64,000 nucleotides of DNA from Lautropia sp. GTDB lineage: Bacteria > Pseudomonadota > Gammaproteobacteria > Burkholderiales > Burkholderiaceae_E. A program made the translations under genes and the position numbers. Under the pieces are notes generated by a model. The model searched no databases. It worked only from the letters and a program-made list of their open reading frames with translations, and was not told the DNA's origin. This document shows positions 8,571-17,001 of the stretch, in pieces. Numbering within the stretch: position 1 is the first letter of the stretch; every line of letters starts with the position of its first letter. The DNA is taken from NCBI GenBank assembly GCA_030528325.1, contig JAUMZD010000009.1, positions 1-64,000 on the forward strand, read 5' to 3'.

Positions 8571-8611
8571 GCCCGCATGCCCAAGCTGTCTAGGAGCTTG
8601 GGCATGCGGGC
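8571..8611. terminator. Perfect 17-bp hairpin, terminator for the leftward gene
   Basis: GCCCGCATGCCCAAGCT pairs perfectly with the arm ending at 8611 around a seven-base loop. Read leftward it is followed by TGTTTTCATT, a good intrinsic terminator for the DUF3567 gene whose stop lies 14 bp away; rightward it also lies just after the PcaB-like gene. The loop side, CTAGGAGCTTGGGC, is identical to the end of the PE1 element, so the hairpin may derive from two PE1 ends joined together. Confidence 0.65.
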
Positions 8612-8624
8612 TGGCAGGCTGTAT

Positions 8625-8876
8625 TCAATGCAGCAGCAACGGTTGTTGCATCAGCCCCTGAAAACCCGACAGGAAGTGGTCAACCTCCTCCATGGTCGGT
8701 TCTGCTGCGATCAGGACGGAAACATCCTGCCGGAACTTGTCTGCCATCATGCCGCCAATGAAGATCTCACGCTTGGCCGCCTTGTCCATGATTTCATAAC
8801 CACGGCAAATGCGGTTCGGCTGCTCTCCATTGAATTCCACGATGCAGTAGTTCGCACTGTTGTAGATCATGTTCAT
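8625..8876 (-). CDS. DUF3567 family protein
   Basis: This 83-residue protein begins MNMIYNSANYCIVEF and contains GYEIMDKAAKREIFIGG and a C-terminal LMQQP, the pattern of the DUF3567 proteins found through the Burkholderiales. The frame continues upstream through the PE1 element as far as 9224, but the family start is at 8876 and the upstream part is only the translated repeat. The function is unknown; these are small soluble proteins. The terminator-like hairpin at 8571-8611 follows it. Confidence 0.85.
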   Translation of the reverse strand: MNMIYNSANYCIVEFNGEQPNRICRGYEIMDKAAKREIFIGGMMADKFRQDVSVLIAAEPTMEEVDHFLSGFQGLMQQPLLLH

Positions 8877-9065
8877 CGGTGTGACTTCCCCAAACGACGG
8901 AGGCCAGTGTCGCCAGAGAACCTGCGGATCCCTAGCAACCCCCGATGATCGAGCCGCTCTCACCGATGAGCGTCGGCAGACCTGCATTGCAGACAACGCA
9001 CCCCCGCCTCCAGCACCCGCTTCGTCACGGGCGCGGCAGCGTGCCGGACTCACGGCCGGGCACCT

Positions 9066-9230
9066 AGGAGCTTGGGCGGTAGGAAAGTCGCGGGCTGCAA
9101 ACCGGCCGCGCCGGCCCATTTTGCACCCGCTTCTTGCCCCATAGCGCCCGCTATGGGGCGGCGAATCGGGCACAAACTGTGCTCGGCGGGGCCGATTTTC
9201 GCCTTCGCGATTCCTGCCGCCCAAGCTCCT
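9066..9230 (-). repeat. Palindromic element PE1, long form, copy B (165 bp)
   Basis: This is an inverted copy of the element at 5213-5377, the same length and nearly identical, with the same inverted ends (one end carries TGCCG where the other carries TACCG) and central palindrome. It fills half of the 352-bp gap between the DUF3567 gene start and the CobW-like gene stop. The last base pairs at the right end supply the A and G of the TAG stop codon of the CobW-like gene (9229-9231). The rest of the gap (8877-9065) shows no other feature. Confidence 0.95.
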
Positions 9231-10197
9231 AGTGAGCCTTCAGCCTGGTCAGTTCAGCGCCCAAAAGCGCCAGATCCGTACCTTGCGCCAAGCCGAGCCG
9301 GATGCGGTTATCCAGGCGCCAGACGGTTTCCCGAGACCGAAGAACGGCACTCAAGTTCTGGCTGTCCGGGTCGAAACCGGATCCGCCAGAGGCCGGTTCA
9401 GGTGACGGCCCCTCGCCAGGCCCCCACCACTCATATGCGCTTCGGTGGCTTTGCAACACGGCATGCAGGCTCAGGACACCAGGCGTTGCTAGCACGCTCT
9501 CCAGTGCCTGTTGGACCTCCCTCCTCGATGGTCTGTCCCCATCGGCCGGCCAGCGCTGAAAGAGGATGGTCTGCATGGCAGAAGACGTTGACGCTGCTGG
9601 TGCCCAGCCTGCCAACGGATCCCGGTAATGCCACAGCCAGCCAGACGCTTGGGCGGCAGGAAAGTCGCGGGCTGCAAACCGGCCGCCCAGGCTCCCAGGC
9701 CCCTGCCGGCTGAGACAGGCGCTGGCCCAGGCAGATCGCCCGGTATCCGGCGCGTCCAGCACCGCCACCACATCGGCCAGGCGCAGGTACTGGTCGAAGG
9801 GCGGGCTTCGAAGCTGGTCGATCACCTTCAGCAGATGCGCAGGATCCTGCTGGGGCAGTTCGAGGATCAGATGCTGCCAGCCCGACTGCCGCAGCAGCCT
9901 GACCAGCGTGGTCCTGAACACCGGGCCCGCCAGACAGCAGATGCAGCCACCTGCCATGACCTGATCGGGCACGAGACCTGCCGCTCCTGGAAACCTGGGC
10001 GGCAGGAAAGTCGCGGGCTGCAAACCGGTCGCAAGATCGGACACGGGCACGTCCGGCACAGAAGGCAGCTCACCCGTTCGCAGCCAGATCGAATGGCCCG
10101 CCTCAGGTGCAGCAGCCAGCATCTGCTGAATGCAGGATGATCGCGCTTCGGCCGAAGCGCCGCTGACCAGGGTGACGGCTCGGCGGAAATGCATCAT
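9229..10197 (-). CDS. Degenerate CobW-like (G3E-type) protein with two in-frame palindromic inserts
   Basis: The 322-residue product has the outline of CobW/COG0523 metallochaperone GTPases: an N-terminal strand and loop, the metal motif GGCICC at about 97-102, and LILELPQQDP where the family has an ETSG-type motif. The Walker A is gone (AVTLVSGASAEARSS has no GKT) and no NKxD is seen, so GTP binding is doubtful. Two copies of the PE1 short element are translated within it, as [14 protein letters not shown] and as [17 protein letters not shown], in different frames. The start at 10197 is preferred to 10233 because a terminator lies between them. The stop codon straddles the PE1 element at 9230. 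It may be a diverged chaperone for a metal such as zinc, or a decaying gene. Confidence 0.65.
   Translation of the reverse strand: MMHFRRAVTLVSGASAEARSSCIQQMLAAAPEAGHSIWLRTGELPSVPDVPVSDLATGLQPATFLPPRFPGAAGLVPDQVMAGGCICCLAGPVFRTTLVRLLRQSGWQHLILELPQQDPAHLLKVIDQLRSPPFDQYLRLADVVAVLDAPDTGRSAWASACLSRQGPGSLGGRFAARDFPAAQASGWLWHYRDPLAGWAPAASTSSAMQTILFQRWPADGDRPSRREVQQALESVLATPGVLSLHAVLQSHRSAYEWWGPGEGPSPEPASGGSGFDPDSQNLSAVLRSRETVWRLDNRIRLGLAQGTDLALLGAELTRLKAH
9643..9696 (-). repeat. PE1 short form, copy D, inside the CobW-like gene
   Basis: This 54-bp copy consists of the two outer ends of PE1 with only the AAGTCGCGGGCTGCAAACCGG segment between them. Read with the gene it encodes [17 protein letters not shown], in the same frame and orientation as copy G in rnpA. 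It lies where the G domain would normally carry its NKxD loop. It shares about 47 of 54 bases with copy G. Confidence 0.88.
9989..10042 (-). repeat. PE1 short form, copy E, inside the CobW-like gene (one end decayed)
   Basis: Bases 9994-10028 match the core of the short element, but the right-hand end is no longer recognisable. Read with the gene it encodes [13 protein letters not shown], one frame away from copy D in the same protein. It lies just before the GGCICC motif. Confidence 0.75.
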
Positions 10198-10212
10198 GCC
10201 GGAAATGAAAAG

Positions 10213-10238
10213 GCCCGCCACCGGATGAGGCAACGGGC
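10213..10238 (-). terminator. Probable rho-independent terminator after the 98-aa gene
   Basis: Read leftward, GCCCGTTGCC pairs with GGTGGCGGGC (three G-T wobbles) around a six-base loop and is followed by CTTTTC. It lies 38 bp after the stop at 10276 and before the start chosen for the CobW-like gene. Confidence 0.5.
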
Positions 10239-10275
10239 TTGGGAAAAACTGGAAGTATGAATGAGGGTCTGGCGC

Positions 10276-10572
10276 TCAGTAACCGGGATCGCTGCGCCGC
10301 TTGATCAGGCCCTTCTTCATCAGCATGTCGAAGGCATCGGTCAGATTGCGATAGCGGGGCAGCAGATCGCGGTATTCCTGCACCTGGCGTCGGCCATTGA
10401 TCAGGAAAAGCAGCATCCGGAGACGATCCGGCAATTCAGCCGTGCCACGGGACAGCGCCAGGGCACCACGCATCGTCTGCACGAAGACTTCATCATCCTC
10501 GATGGGCGCCACGGGATGGTTGACGAGGGCGTCGAGCCTGGTGGCCCAGTCTGTCGGTCCGCCTTGAATCAT
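10276..10572 (-). CDS. Conserved-looking small protein, function unknown
   Basis: The 98-residue product starts MIQGGPTDWATRLD with a ribosome-binding site (GAGGA, ten bases upstream). It is helical and charged, with no signal peptide or membrane segment, and ends in a Lys/Arg-rich tail (MKKGLIKRRSDPGY). The sequence has the even composition of a real gene and lies downstream of the NtrX-like gene on the same strand, separated by 326 bp. I cannot name its family. Confidence 0.6.
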   Translation of the reverse strand: MIQGGPTDWATRLDALVNHPVAPIEDDEVFVQTMRGALALSRGTAELPDRLRMLLFLINGRRQVQEYRDLLPRYRNLTDAFDMLMKKGLIKRRSDPGY

Positions 10573-10898
10573 GATGTGCTGTTCCTCAGGATGGACTCGA
10601 TGCTCGAGCCCGGGTGACAACAGTAATGACCATGAAGCAGTGTACGACGCCTGATGAAAGACCACCGTGTCAGGCGTCACGTAATGACCCGCTGATCCGG
10701 ATGGATCATGCGCGTCATGCCAACAATCTCAAACTTGCTGTCCGGGCGAGGCTGGTGATGCTGACCCACGGACAATGTGCCGGCCTGGCTGCCGGCCGTC
10801 GGGGCGCCGACCCCAGGTCGAGAGGCACTGGTGCTTCAGGCAACGGGCAGGATGCCCCAAGACCAGTGGCTGGCCATCGCCAGCTTCCTCCGTTCCGA
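10573..10898. promoter_or_regulatory. Intergenic region with hairpin flanked by direct repeats
   Basis: No gene is seen in this 326-bp stretch. It holds a perfect 9-bp stem, GACGCCTGA at 10646-10654 and TCAGGCGTC at 10670-10678, around a 15-base loop. The direct repeat GTAATGACC lies on each side, at 10623-10631 and 10681-10689. No T-run follows in either direction, so it is not an ordinary terminator. It could be an operator or an RNA structure in the leader of the 98-aa gene. Confidence 0.4.
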
Positions 10899-11693
10899 TC
10901 AGATCGACTGGCTGACGCCGCGACGGTAGTTCCCCTTGGACAGGTCGATGCCCAGCTGCTTGAGCTTGCGGTACAGGTGGGTACGCTCGAGACCCGTGCG
11001 CTCGGCCACACGGGTCATGCTGCCGTGCTCGCGGTGCAGGTGGTGTTCGAAATAGGCACGCTCGAAGGCTTCGCGGGCCTCGCGCAGCGGCACATTCAGC
11101 GGCAGGTCGCGCACCATGATGGACGGGTGCAGATTCATGTTCGGCATGCCGGTGACAGGCGCTGCAATGAACTGTGCCGACGGCGACTGCAGCGGCAGCA
11201 CCTGGTGCACCGTCTGGCCATTGGGCACCTGAAGCATCGACAGCGGCGTGTTGCTGGCTGGCGTGACCGATTGCATCGTGCCGGAGACAGGTGCTGCAGT
11301 ACCCGTACGGTTCTGCAGCCCCCCCTGCTTGCCCTTGGCCAGACCCTGCTCGACCGCCTTCAGCAGTTTCTGCAGGGCGATCGGCTTTTCCAGAAAATCC
11401 ATCGCGCCGATCCGGGTGGCTTCGACAGCGGTCTCGATCGTGGCATGACCGGACATCATGATGACGGGCATGGTCAGTTGACCCGATGCAACCCATTCCT
11501 TCAGCAGGCTGACACCGTCGGTATCCGGCATCCAGATATCGAGCAGTACCAGGTCCATCCTTGACGCCGCCATCGCCTCACGCGCCCGCTGTGCGTTTTC
11601 AGCCACCGTCACTGCGTGCCCTTCATCACCCAGGATCTCGGAGAGCAACTCACGGATGCCCATCTCGTCATCGACTACCAGAATCTCTGCCAT
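10899..11693 (-). CDS. NtrX-like response regulator without AAA+ domain
   Basis: The 264-residue product has an N-terminal receiver domain (acidic pair at residues 8-9, phospho-acceptor Asp52 in LLDIWMP, SGHAT, and Lys in LEKPI), a Gln/Pro-rich linker of about 80 residues, and a C-terminal Fis-type helix-turn-helix (RVAERTGLERTHLYRKLKQLG). The central sigma-54 AAA+ ATPase of classical NtrX is absent, the arrangement usual for this regulator in Burkholderiales. It should be phosphorylated by the NtrY-like kinase encoded 89 bp upstream and act as a DNA-binding regulator that does not open sigma-54 promoters itself. The start is supported by a GGAAAAG site. Confidence 0.88.
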   Translation of the reverse strand: MAEILVVDDEMGIRELLSEILGDEGHAVTVAENAQRAREAMAASRMDLVLLDIWMPDTDGVSLLKEWVASGQLTMPVIMMSGHATIETAVEATRIGAMDFLEKPIALQKLLKAVEQGLAKGKQGGLQNRTGTAAPVSGTMQSVTPASNTPLSMLQVPNGQTVHQVLPLQSPSAQFIAAPVTGMPNMNLHPSIMVRDLPLNVPLREAREAFERAYFEHHLHREHGSMTRVAERTGLERTHLYRKLKQLGIDLSKGNYRRGVSQSI

Positions 11694-11782
11694 TTCTTTT
11701 CCAGCAAATCAAACGCCCTCCAGGAAAGACTCCCGGCCGGCTTGGCGCACCTTCCAGACGGTGTCTGGTCGATGCTTGTCAT

Positions 11783-14146
11783 TCATGCATTCTCAAAATT
11801 GTCTGCTTTTTTTACGAATTTCGCAAAAACAATATAGATGTAAGCACCAGAAACCGGTTGTTTCTTATTCGCAACACCAGAGCGGGCTTGAGCATCGGAA
11901 GCCGACATGGATCCATGACCCATCGATACATCTTCATGATGATTCCCAACTTCGATGGTGCCGCCATGTTCCTGAACGATTTTCTTGACGATGGCCAGTC
12001 CGAGACCCGTTCCCTTGGCTTTCTGGCTGACATAAGGCTCGAAAACACGCGGCAGAACCTGGGGAGGAAATCCAGGTCCATTATCCCTGACCGATAGCCT
12101 TACACCGGTCGATTGGCCTTGAGAATTGTGTATTAAGTCCGTACCGACCTCAATCAGACGCAGACTTTCCTGCTCGGTTGCCTCTTTGGCGTTCTTTAAC
12201 AAATTGTGGACTATTTGCCTTATTTGCCCAGCATCACCGATGATCTGGGGCAGGTCTGGCGAGAGTCTCGTCCGGATGGTGAGTGTCGGATCGGTATCCG
12301 CATAGAGGGTCAGCAACTCCGAAATCAGTTCATTCAGATCGAGCGGCTGCAACTGGGCGGCCGGCAGACGCGCATAGTCCCGAAACTCATCCACCATGAC
12401 TTTGAGCGCGTTGACCTGGGTCACTATGGTACGGGTATTCCGGACGAGCAGCTCACGACCGGCTTCATCGAGCGCCGGCTCCAGCTTGAACTGCATACGT
12501 TCAGCTGCCAGCTGGATCGGCGTCAGCGGGTTCTTGATTTCGTGCGCCAGACGGCGGGCCACCTCACTCCAGGCGATGGCGCGCTGGGCCGAGACCACAT
12601 CACTGATGTCATCGATGACCAGCACATGATCACCCGAGGCATCCGGCAACAGGGCCCCCCTCAGCAGCAGCGTCTTGCCCGGATCGTTCGTTCCGACCTG
12701 CCCCGAACTTTCATCAGCACCAATGACGATCTGCTGCTGCCAGCTTCCACTGTCGGTATCCCGGGCCTCACCGAAAGCACGGGCAATATCGCTCTCGAAC
12801 TCGTTCAGCCCCCCCAGCTCATGCAGGCGCAGACCCGGGCTTGATTCACGATGGATGCCAAGAATCTTCTCGGCACCGTGATTCAGCATCGTGACCCGGA
12901 AATCACAGTCGAAGACGATGACACCCGCACTCAGGTTTGCCAGCACGCTGGCCAGACGGGCATTGGCCTGCTCCAGACCCATCCGCGTCCGGACGACCTG
13001 GCTTCGGGCCTCCTCGAGCTGAGAGATCATCGCATTGAAGGATTGGGTGAGGGCCCCCAGCTCGTCCCGCCCGACATAGTCCTTCACGGGCCGGAAATCA
13101 CCTTCGGCCACGGCCCGGGTTCCCGCTTCGAGCATCGACAGCGGGCCCGTCATCCAGCCCGCCAGCAGGAATGCCGCTGCAATCGCCGAGAACACGGTGA
13201 GAAGCACGGTCACGGTCAGCGTGATCCGGAAAATCCGTTTAAGGCCGCGACGGGACAACGATAATTCCTGATAATCCCGGAAACCGCCCTGAACGGCTTC
13301 TGCATTCTGCGCCAGCGCCGTGGGAACCGGCTGGACGAACTGCAGGAAACGGGCGTCCTCACCGTGTCTGTCCACACCGGCCGCAATGGGCACCAGCACG
13401 CGCATGCGCAGCAGCTGGGTCGTGTTGTCCAGCGGTCCCACCCGGCCTTCGGTGGTTTCGATGGCAGAATAATGACGGGCCAGCCTCAGTTGTCGCAACG
13501 CGACGCTCGACGGCATGTCGGGAATCAGCGACGCATACCGGCTGCCACTGCTGTGAATGACACGGCCGGAACCAGTCAGGATGACCGCTTCCTGCACGCC
13601 GAAGCGCTCACGCGCCCTGTCCAGTGCTTCGGCCTGACTGACCGTCGTGAGGCCCTTCATGTCATTGGCTGCCAGATTGGCCTTGGCATTCAGATCCACC
13701 AGCATCGAGTCAAGCGAGGCACGGCCCAGCGTCAGCCCGGACTCCAGCGCCCGTTCCATCGGCACATCGAACCAGGACTCGATCGAGCGCTCGAGAAACT
13801 GGACGGCAATCAGGTAGATCAGCATGACGGGAATCACCGTCATCAGCACGAAGGCCATGGCCAGTCGGGCCATCAGGCGCGTGCCGAACTGCCGCTGCCG
13901 GAAACGTTGCAGCAGACGTCTGGCGAGCTCGAAGGCCAGCACGGCCAGAGCCACCGCCACGCCGATGTTCAGCCAGAGCAGCAAGCCATAATGCTGCTGG
14001 AATAAATTATTATTGATGCTCGCCAGCGCCAGCAATGACAGCAGAACCGCTGCAAAGGCAACCGACAGAACCAGTGCCAGCCGAAGAACCCGGCTTACGG
14101 TTCGGGTGTCGGTCGGGTCGGTGCGACGAAGGTCAACCCTTTCCAT
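11783..14146 (-). CDS. NtrY-like membrane sensor histidine kinase
   Basis: The 787-residue product has two N-terminal helices, another helix at about 90-115, an extracytoplasmic region of about 190 residues, a helix at about 305-330, a HAMP linker, a PAS domain (VLANLSAGVIVFD), a HisKA box with HEIKNPLTPIQ, and a HATPase domain (N-box LLKNAKEAT, DNGPGFP, GTGLGLAIVKKI). This is the NtrY architecture; the partner regulator follows. Near the end, about 30 extra residues rich in Ser, Met and His interrupt the last strands of the kinase fold before GAYIYIVFAKF. The start overlaps the DUF4390 gene by 52 bp. Confidence 0.88.
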   Translation of the reverse strand: MERVDLRRTDPTDTRTVSRVLRLALVLSVAFAAVLLSLLALASINNNLFQQHYGLLLWLNIGVAVALAVLAFELARRLLQRFRQRQFGTRLMARLAMAFVLMTVIPVMLIYLIAVQFLERSIESWFDVPMERALESGLTLGRASLDSMLVDLNAKANLAANDMKGLTTVSQAEALDRARERFGVQEAVILTGSGRVIHSSGSRYASLIPDMPSSVALRQLRLARHYSAIETTEGRVGPLDNTTQLLRMRVLVPIAAGVDRHGEDARFLQFVQPVPTALAQNAEAVQGGFRDYQELSLSRRGLKRIFRITLTVTVLLTVFSAIAAAFLLAGWMTGPLSMLEAGTRAVAEGDFRPVKDYVGRDELGALTQSFNAMISQLEEARSQVVRTRMGLEQANARLASVLANLSAGVIVFDCDFRVTMLNHGAEKILGIHRESSPGLRLHELGGLNEFESDIARAFGEARDTDSGSWQQQIVIGADESSGQVGTNDPGKTLLLRGALLPDASGDHVLVIDDISDVVSAQRAIAWSEVARRLAHEIKNPLTPIQLAAERMQFKLEPALDEAGRELLVRNTRTIVTQVNALKVMVDEFRDYARLPAAQLQPLDLNELISELLTLYADTDPTLTIRTRLSPDLPQIIGDAGQIRQIVHNLLKNAKEATEQESLRLIEVGTDLIHNSQGQSTGVRLSVRDNGPGFPPQVLPRVFEPYVSQKAKGTGLGLAIVKKIVQEHGGTIEVGNHHEDVSMGHGSMSASDAQARSGVANKKQPVSGAYIYIVFAKFVKKADNFENA

Positions 14147-14682
14147 TCAGATTGGGGGTTCCAGTCAGAGTCGGTAAACGCCGTTATCTGGAACGGCTTG
14201 GGCAGGCGTGACGTATCCAGTCGCATCCGGACACGAACGAGATAGGTGCGCCCGGGCTTGAGCTGGTCGACCGAGGCAATGGGCCAGTCCTGCTGCTTCA
14301 GCATCAATGCGAGTGCTTCGTCCAGCGTACCAAAGGCTTCACTGCCTTCATCCCACGATACACGGTACTGCCGCGTCAACGCATGATAAGACAGACGCCA
14401 TTCCTTCTGCCGGCTGACCACGGTGTCGTCCAGCCACAGCGTTCGTGGGCGGATGATCTCGACGTCGGTGACGAAATGCAGTGGCAAGCCACGGGAAACG
14501 GCATCCTGCAAGGCATGGCTGAGATTGATGACGAATTCTGCGCCGAGCAGCAATGCTCCATCGGCAGGTGAAAGATCCAGACGAATGCTTTTCACCTGCA
14601 TCGATTCGCTGGCCAGTGCAGGCGACCGTTGCAACAGTAACGCCATACCTGCCAGCGTCACCAGAGCACGACGCCTATTCAC
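14095..14682 (-). CDS. DUF4390 exported protein
   Basis: The 195-residue product has a signal peptide with a twin Arg ([17 protein letters not shown], cleavage near ALA), then a beta-rich domain with the DUF4390 marks I recognise: LDLSPADGALLLGAEFVINLS, LPLHFVTDVEI and an RQYRVSW strand. It is probably periplasmic. It starts inside the rsmB stop in an ATGA overlap and runs into the NtrY-like gene, so rsmB, DUF4390, ntrY and ntrX appear to be transcribed together. The function is unknown; the constant pairing with NtrY in related species suggests a role in signal input. Confidence 0.85.
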   Translation of the reverse strand: MNRRRALVTLAGMALLLQRSPALASESMQVKSIRLDLSPADGALLLGAEFVINLSHALQDAVSRGLPLHFVTDVEIIRPRTLWLDDTVVSRQKEWRLSYHALTRQYRVSWDEGSEAFGTLDEALALMLKQQDWPIASVDQLKPGRTYLVRVRMRLDTSRLPKPFQITAFTDSDWNPQSEWKGLTFVAPTRPTPEP

Positions 14683-16067
14683 CGATGCTTGCTTAGTAAT
14701 GCGTAGAAAAATCCATCATGTTCATGGAGGTCGTCGGAGCGGGGCAGCAGCTGACCCGACATGGGCCAGTCTGACCAGGACGCCAACCCAACGTCCCGTT
14801 GCCACTGACAATCCGCATGTTTCGAGATGAACGCGGAAACGACGGATTCCCCTTCCTCGGGGAAGATGGAACAGGTTGCGTAAAGCAATTTACCACCCGG
14901 ACGCAACAGCGGCCAAAGGTTCTCCAGAAGTTGCGCCTGGGTCGCAGAAAATGTCGCAATATCACGACGCTGGCGGTGCCAGAGCACATCAGGGTGGCGG
15001 CGGACGATGCCGGACGCGCTGCAAGGCGCATCGAGCAGGATCCGGTCGAAGGGCCGACCATCCCACCAGCTGGCCGGGTTGGCAGCATCCGCCGTCTGCA
15101 CATGAGCGCCCCAGCCGGATTCCCCGTCGGCCAGGACGGGAAGTCCGGCACGCTCCAGATTACTCTGAATGATGGATGCACGATGCGCATCGATATCGAG
15201 TGCCCAGACCTCGCAATCCGCCCGTTCGAGCAGATGGGCCGTCTTGCCACCGGGCGCAGCACAGGCATCAAGAATGCGATCGCCGGCTTGCGGTGCCAGC
15301 AACTGGGCAGCGCACTGGGCACCGAGATCCTGAACGCTGAAGAGCCCATCCGAAAAGCCTGGAATCTGCTCGACGGGCACTGCCTGATCGAGCACGATAC
15401 CGTCCTCGCCCATCGACCGGGCACCGATACCTGCCTCCGCAAGCACGGCGGCTGCCACGTCCCGCCCCCCCTGGCGCGCATTGGCACGCAGGGCGAGCGG
15501 TGCCCTGTCCAGCGAAGCATTCAGGATGCTCTCCCACCGGTCAGGCCATTGACGCCGCACCTTCTCGATCCACCAGGCGGGATGGTTGAATCGGGCCTCA
15601 TCCGGTAGCGGATCGGCCATCAGCATCTGACGTTCCCGGACGAAACGACGCAGCGTGGCATTGATGAAACCGCCCGCGCTGGTGCTGGCCAGGCCCTCGG
15701 GCAACTTGCCGACGGCCTTGACGGTCTGATCGATCACCACCGGCACCGGCCGCCGGCCGTCAAGGATCTGTGCAAGGCCCAGGCACTGAAGCGCAGCCAG
15801 CAGTGGGGCTGGTGCCTTTCGGTTCAGATGCTCGGCAATGTAGGCCAGGAGCCCATACTGGCGGGTGGCATCATAGGCCATGTTCCGAACGGCCTTGGCC
15901 GATGCGGTCGGCAATCCCTGGGTGTGCTGGTTCAGACTCTCATCCAGATGATGTCCGGCCAGCATGTCACGCAAAGACAAAGCGGCAGCGACCAGTTCGT
16001 CGGCCAGTGCCGCTCTCAGGACGGAACCGGGGCGTGGGGCCCCGTCAGAACTTTTGTTATCCACCAA
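14679..16067 (-). CDS. rsmB: 16S rRNA (cytosine-967) C5-methyltransferase
   Basis: The product has about 462 residues. An N-terminal NusB-like RNA-binding domain (about 1-150) is followed by a SAM-dependent methyltransferase domain with motif [16 protein letters not shown]. The two catalytic-site cysteines are in [16 protein letters not shown] (motif IV) and [12 protein letters not shown] (motif VI). It methylates C967 of 16S rRNA in the small subunit. The start codon is TTG (16067) or GTG (16064); both overlap the end of htpX by 8 to 11 bases. Confidence 0.92.
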   Translation of the reverse strand: MVDNKSSDGAPRPGSVLRAALADELVAAALSLRDMLAGHHLDESLNQHTQGLPTASAKAVRNMAYDATRQYGLLAYIAEHLNRKAPAPLLAALQCLGLAQILDGRRPVPVVIDQTVKAVGKLPEGLASTSAGGFINATLRRFVRERQMLMADPLPDEARFNHPAWWIEKVRRQWPDRWESILNASLDRAPLALRANARQGGRDVAAAVLAEAGIGARSMGEDGIVLDQAVPVEQIPGFSDGLFSVQDLGAQCAAQLLAPQAGDRILDACAAPGGKTAHLLERADCEVWALDIDAHRASIIQSNLERAGLPVLADGESGWGAHVQTADAANPASWWDGRPFDRILLDAPCSASGIVRRHPDVLWHRQRRDIATFSATQAQLLENLWPLLRPGGKLLYATCSIFPEEGESVVSAFISKHADCQWQRDVGLASWSDWPMSGQLLPRSDDLHEHDGFFYALLSKHR

Positions 16068-16905
16068 TGTTCATCGACAACAACCGGCGAATCCGTTCCT
16101 CGGTGGCCGGATGGGTCGAAAACAGGGTCTTCAGCCCGCCGCCCGTCAGCGGATTCATGATCATCATCTGTGCTGTTTCAGGATGTGCCTCTGTAGTATG
16201 CAACGGAATGCCGGCAGCATAGTGTTGGATTTTCTCCAGCGCCGAGGCCAGTGCCTTCGGATCCCCGCTGATCTCCGCCCCAAGACGGTCGGCCTCGTAC
16301 TCGCGCGCCCGTGAAATCGCCATCTGGATGACCGATGCAGCCAGCGGCGCCAGCAGGGCGACCAGAATGCCGGCGACAGGGTTGGTGGGCCGGCCTTCGC
16401 TGTCACGGCCGCCGAAGAACATGGCGAAATTGGCCAGGGCCGAGATCGCGCCTGCCAGTGTGGCCGAGATCGTCGAGATCAGGATGTCACGGTGCTGGAC
16501 ATGGGCCAGTTCATGCGCCATGACCCCACGAACTTCGCGGGCATTCAGCAGTCGCAGCAGACCCGTGGTGGCCGCCACGGCAGCATTTTGCGGATTGCGG
16601 CCCGTGGCGAAGGCATTGGGTGCATCCTCGTCGATCAGATAGACACGGGGCATCGGCAGGCCAGCCTTGCCTGCCAGCTCTTCGACCATGTTGTAGAACT
16701 GAGGGGCAGAAGACGCATCGACCTCACGGGCGTTGTACATCTTCAGCACCATCTTGTCCGAGAACCAGTAGGCGAAGAAATTGGTGACGACCGCAAAGCC
16801 CAGGGCCATGATCATGCCCTGCTGGCCACCAAGCGATGCGCCGATCACGCCGAACAGCGCCACGATCGCTGCCATCAGGGCAGCCGTTTTGAACCAGTTG
16901 AACAT
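16057..16905 (-). CDS. htpX: Membrane zinc metalloprotease HtpX
   Basis: The 282-residue product has two N-terminal membrane helices (residues 4-50), the zinc site [12 protein letters not shown] (HExxH), two further hydrophobic segments, and the third-ligand region [11 protein letters not shown]. It matches HtpX in length and end to end. It degrades misfolded membrane proteins at the inner membrane. It is first in the htpX-rsmB-DUF4390-ntrY-ntrX run, overlapping rsmB. Confidence 0.95.
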   Translation of the reverse strand: MFNWFKTAALMAAIVALFGVIGASLGGQQGMIMALGFAVVTNFFAYWFSDKMVLKMYNAREVDASSAPQFYNMVEELAGKAGLPMPRVYLIDEDAPNAFATGRNPQNAAVAATTGLLRLLNAREVRGVMAHELAHVQHRDILISTISATLAGAISALANFAMFFGGRDSEGRPTNPVAGILVALLAPLAASVIQMAISRAREYEADRLGAEISGDPKALASALEKIQHYAAGIPLHTTEAHPETAQMMIMNPLTGGGLKTLFSTHPATEERIRRLLSMNIGG

Positions 16906-17001
16906 TCCGTTTGCTTTCCGTCTGAAAGGAGATGGGTGCCTTTTGGCACAGATGCCCTGTAGATGGGGGAAGATCAGGCGATTTTCAAGGGAAGAGCGGC
17001 T

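Noticed and set aside
8877..9224. N-terminal extension of the DUF3567 protein through PE1
   Set aside because: The family starts at MNMIYNS (8876); the upstream residues only translate the repeat.
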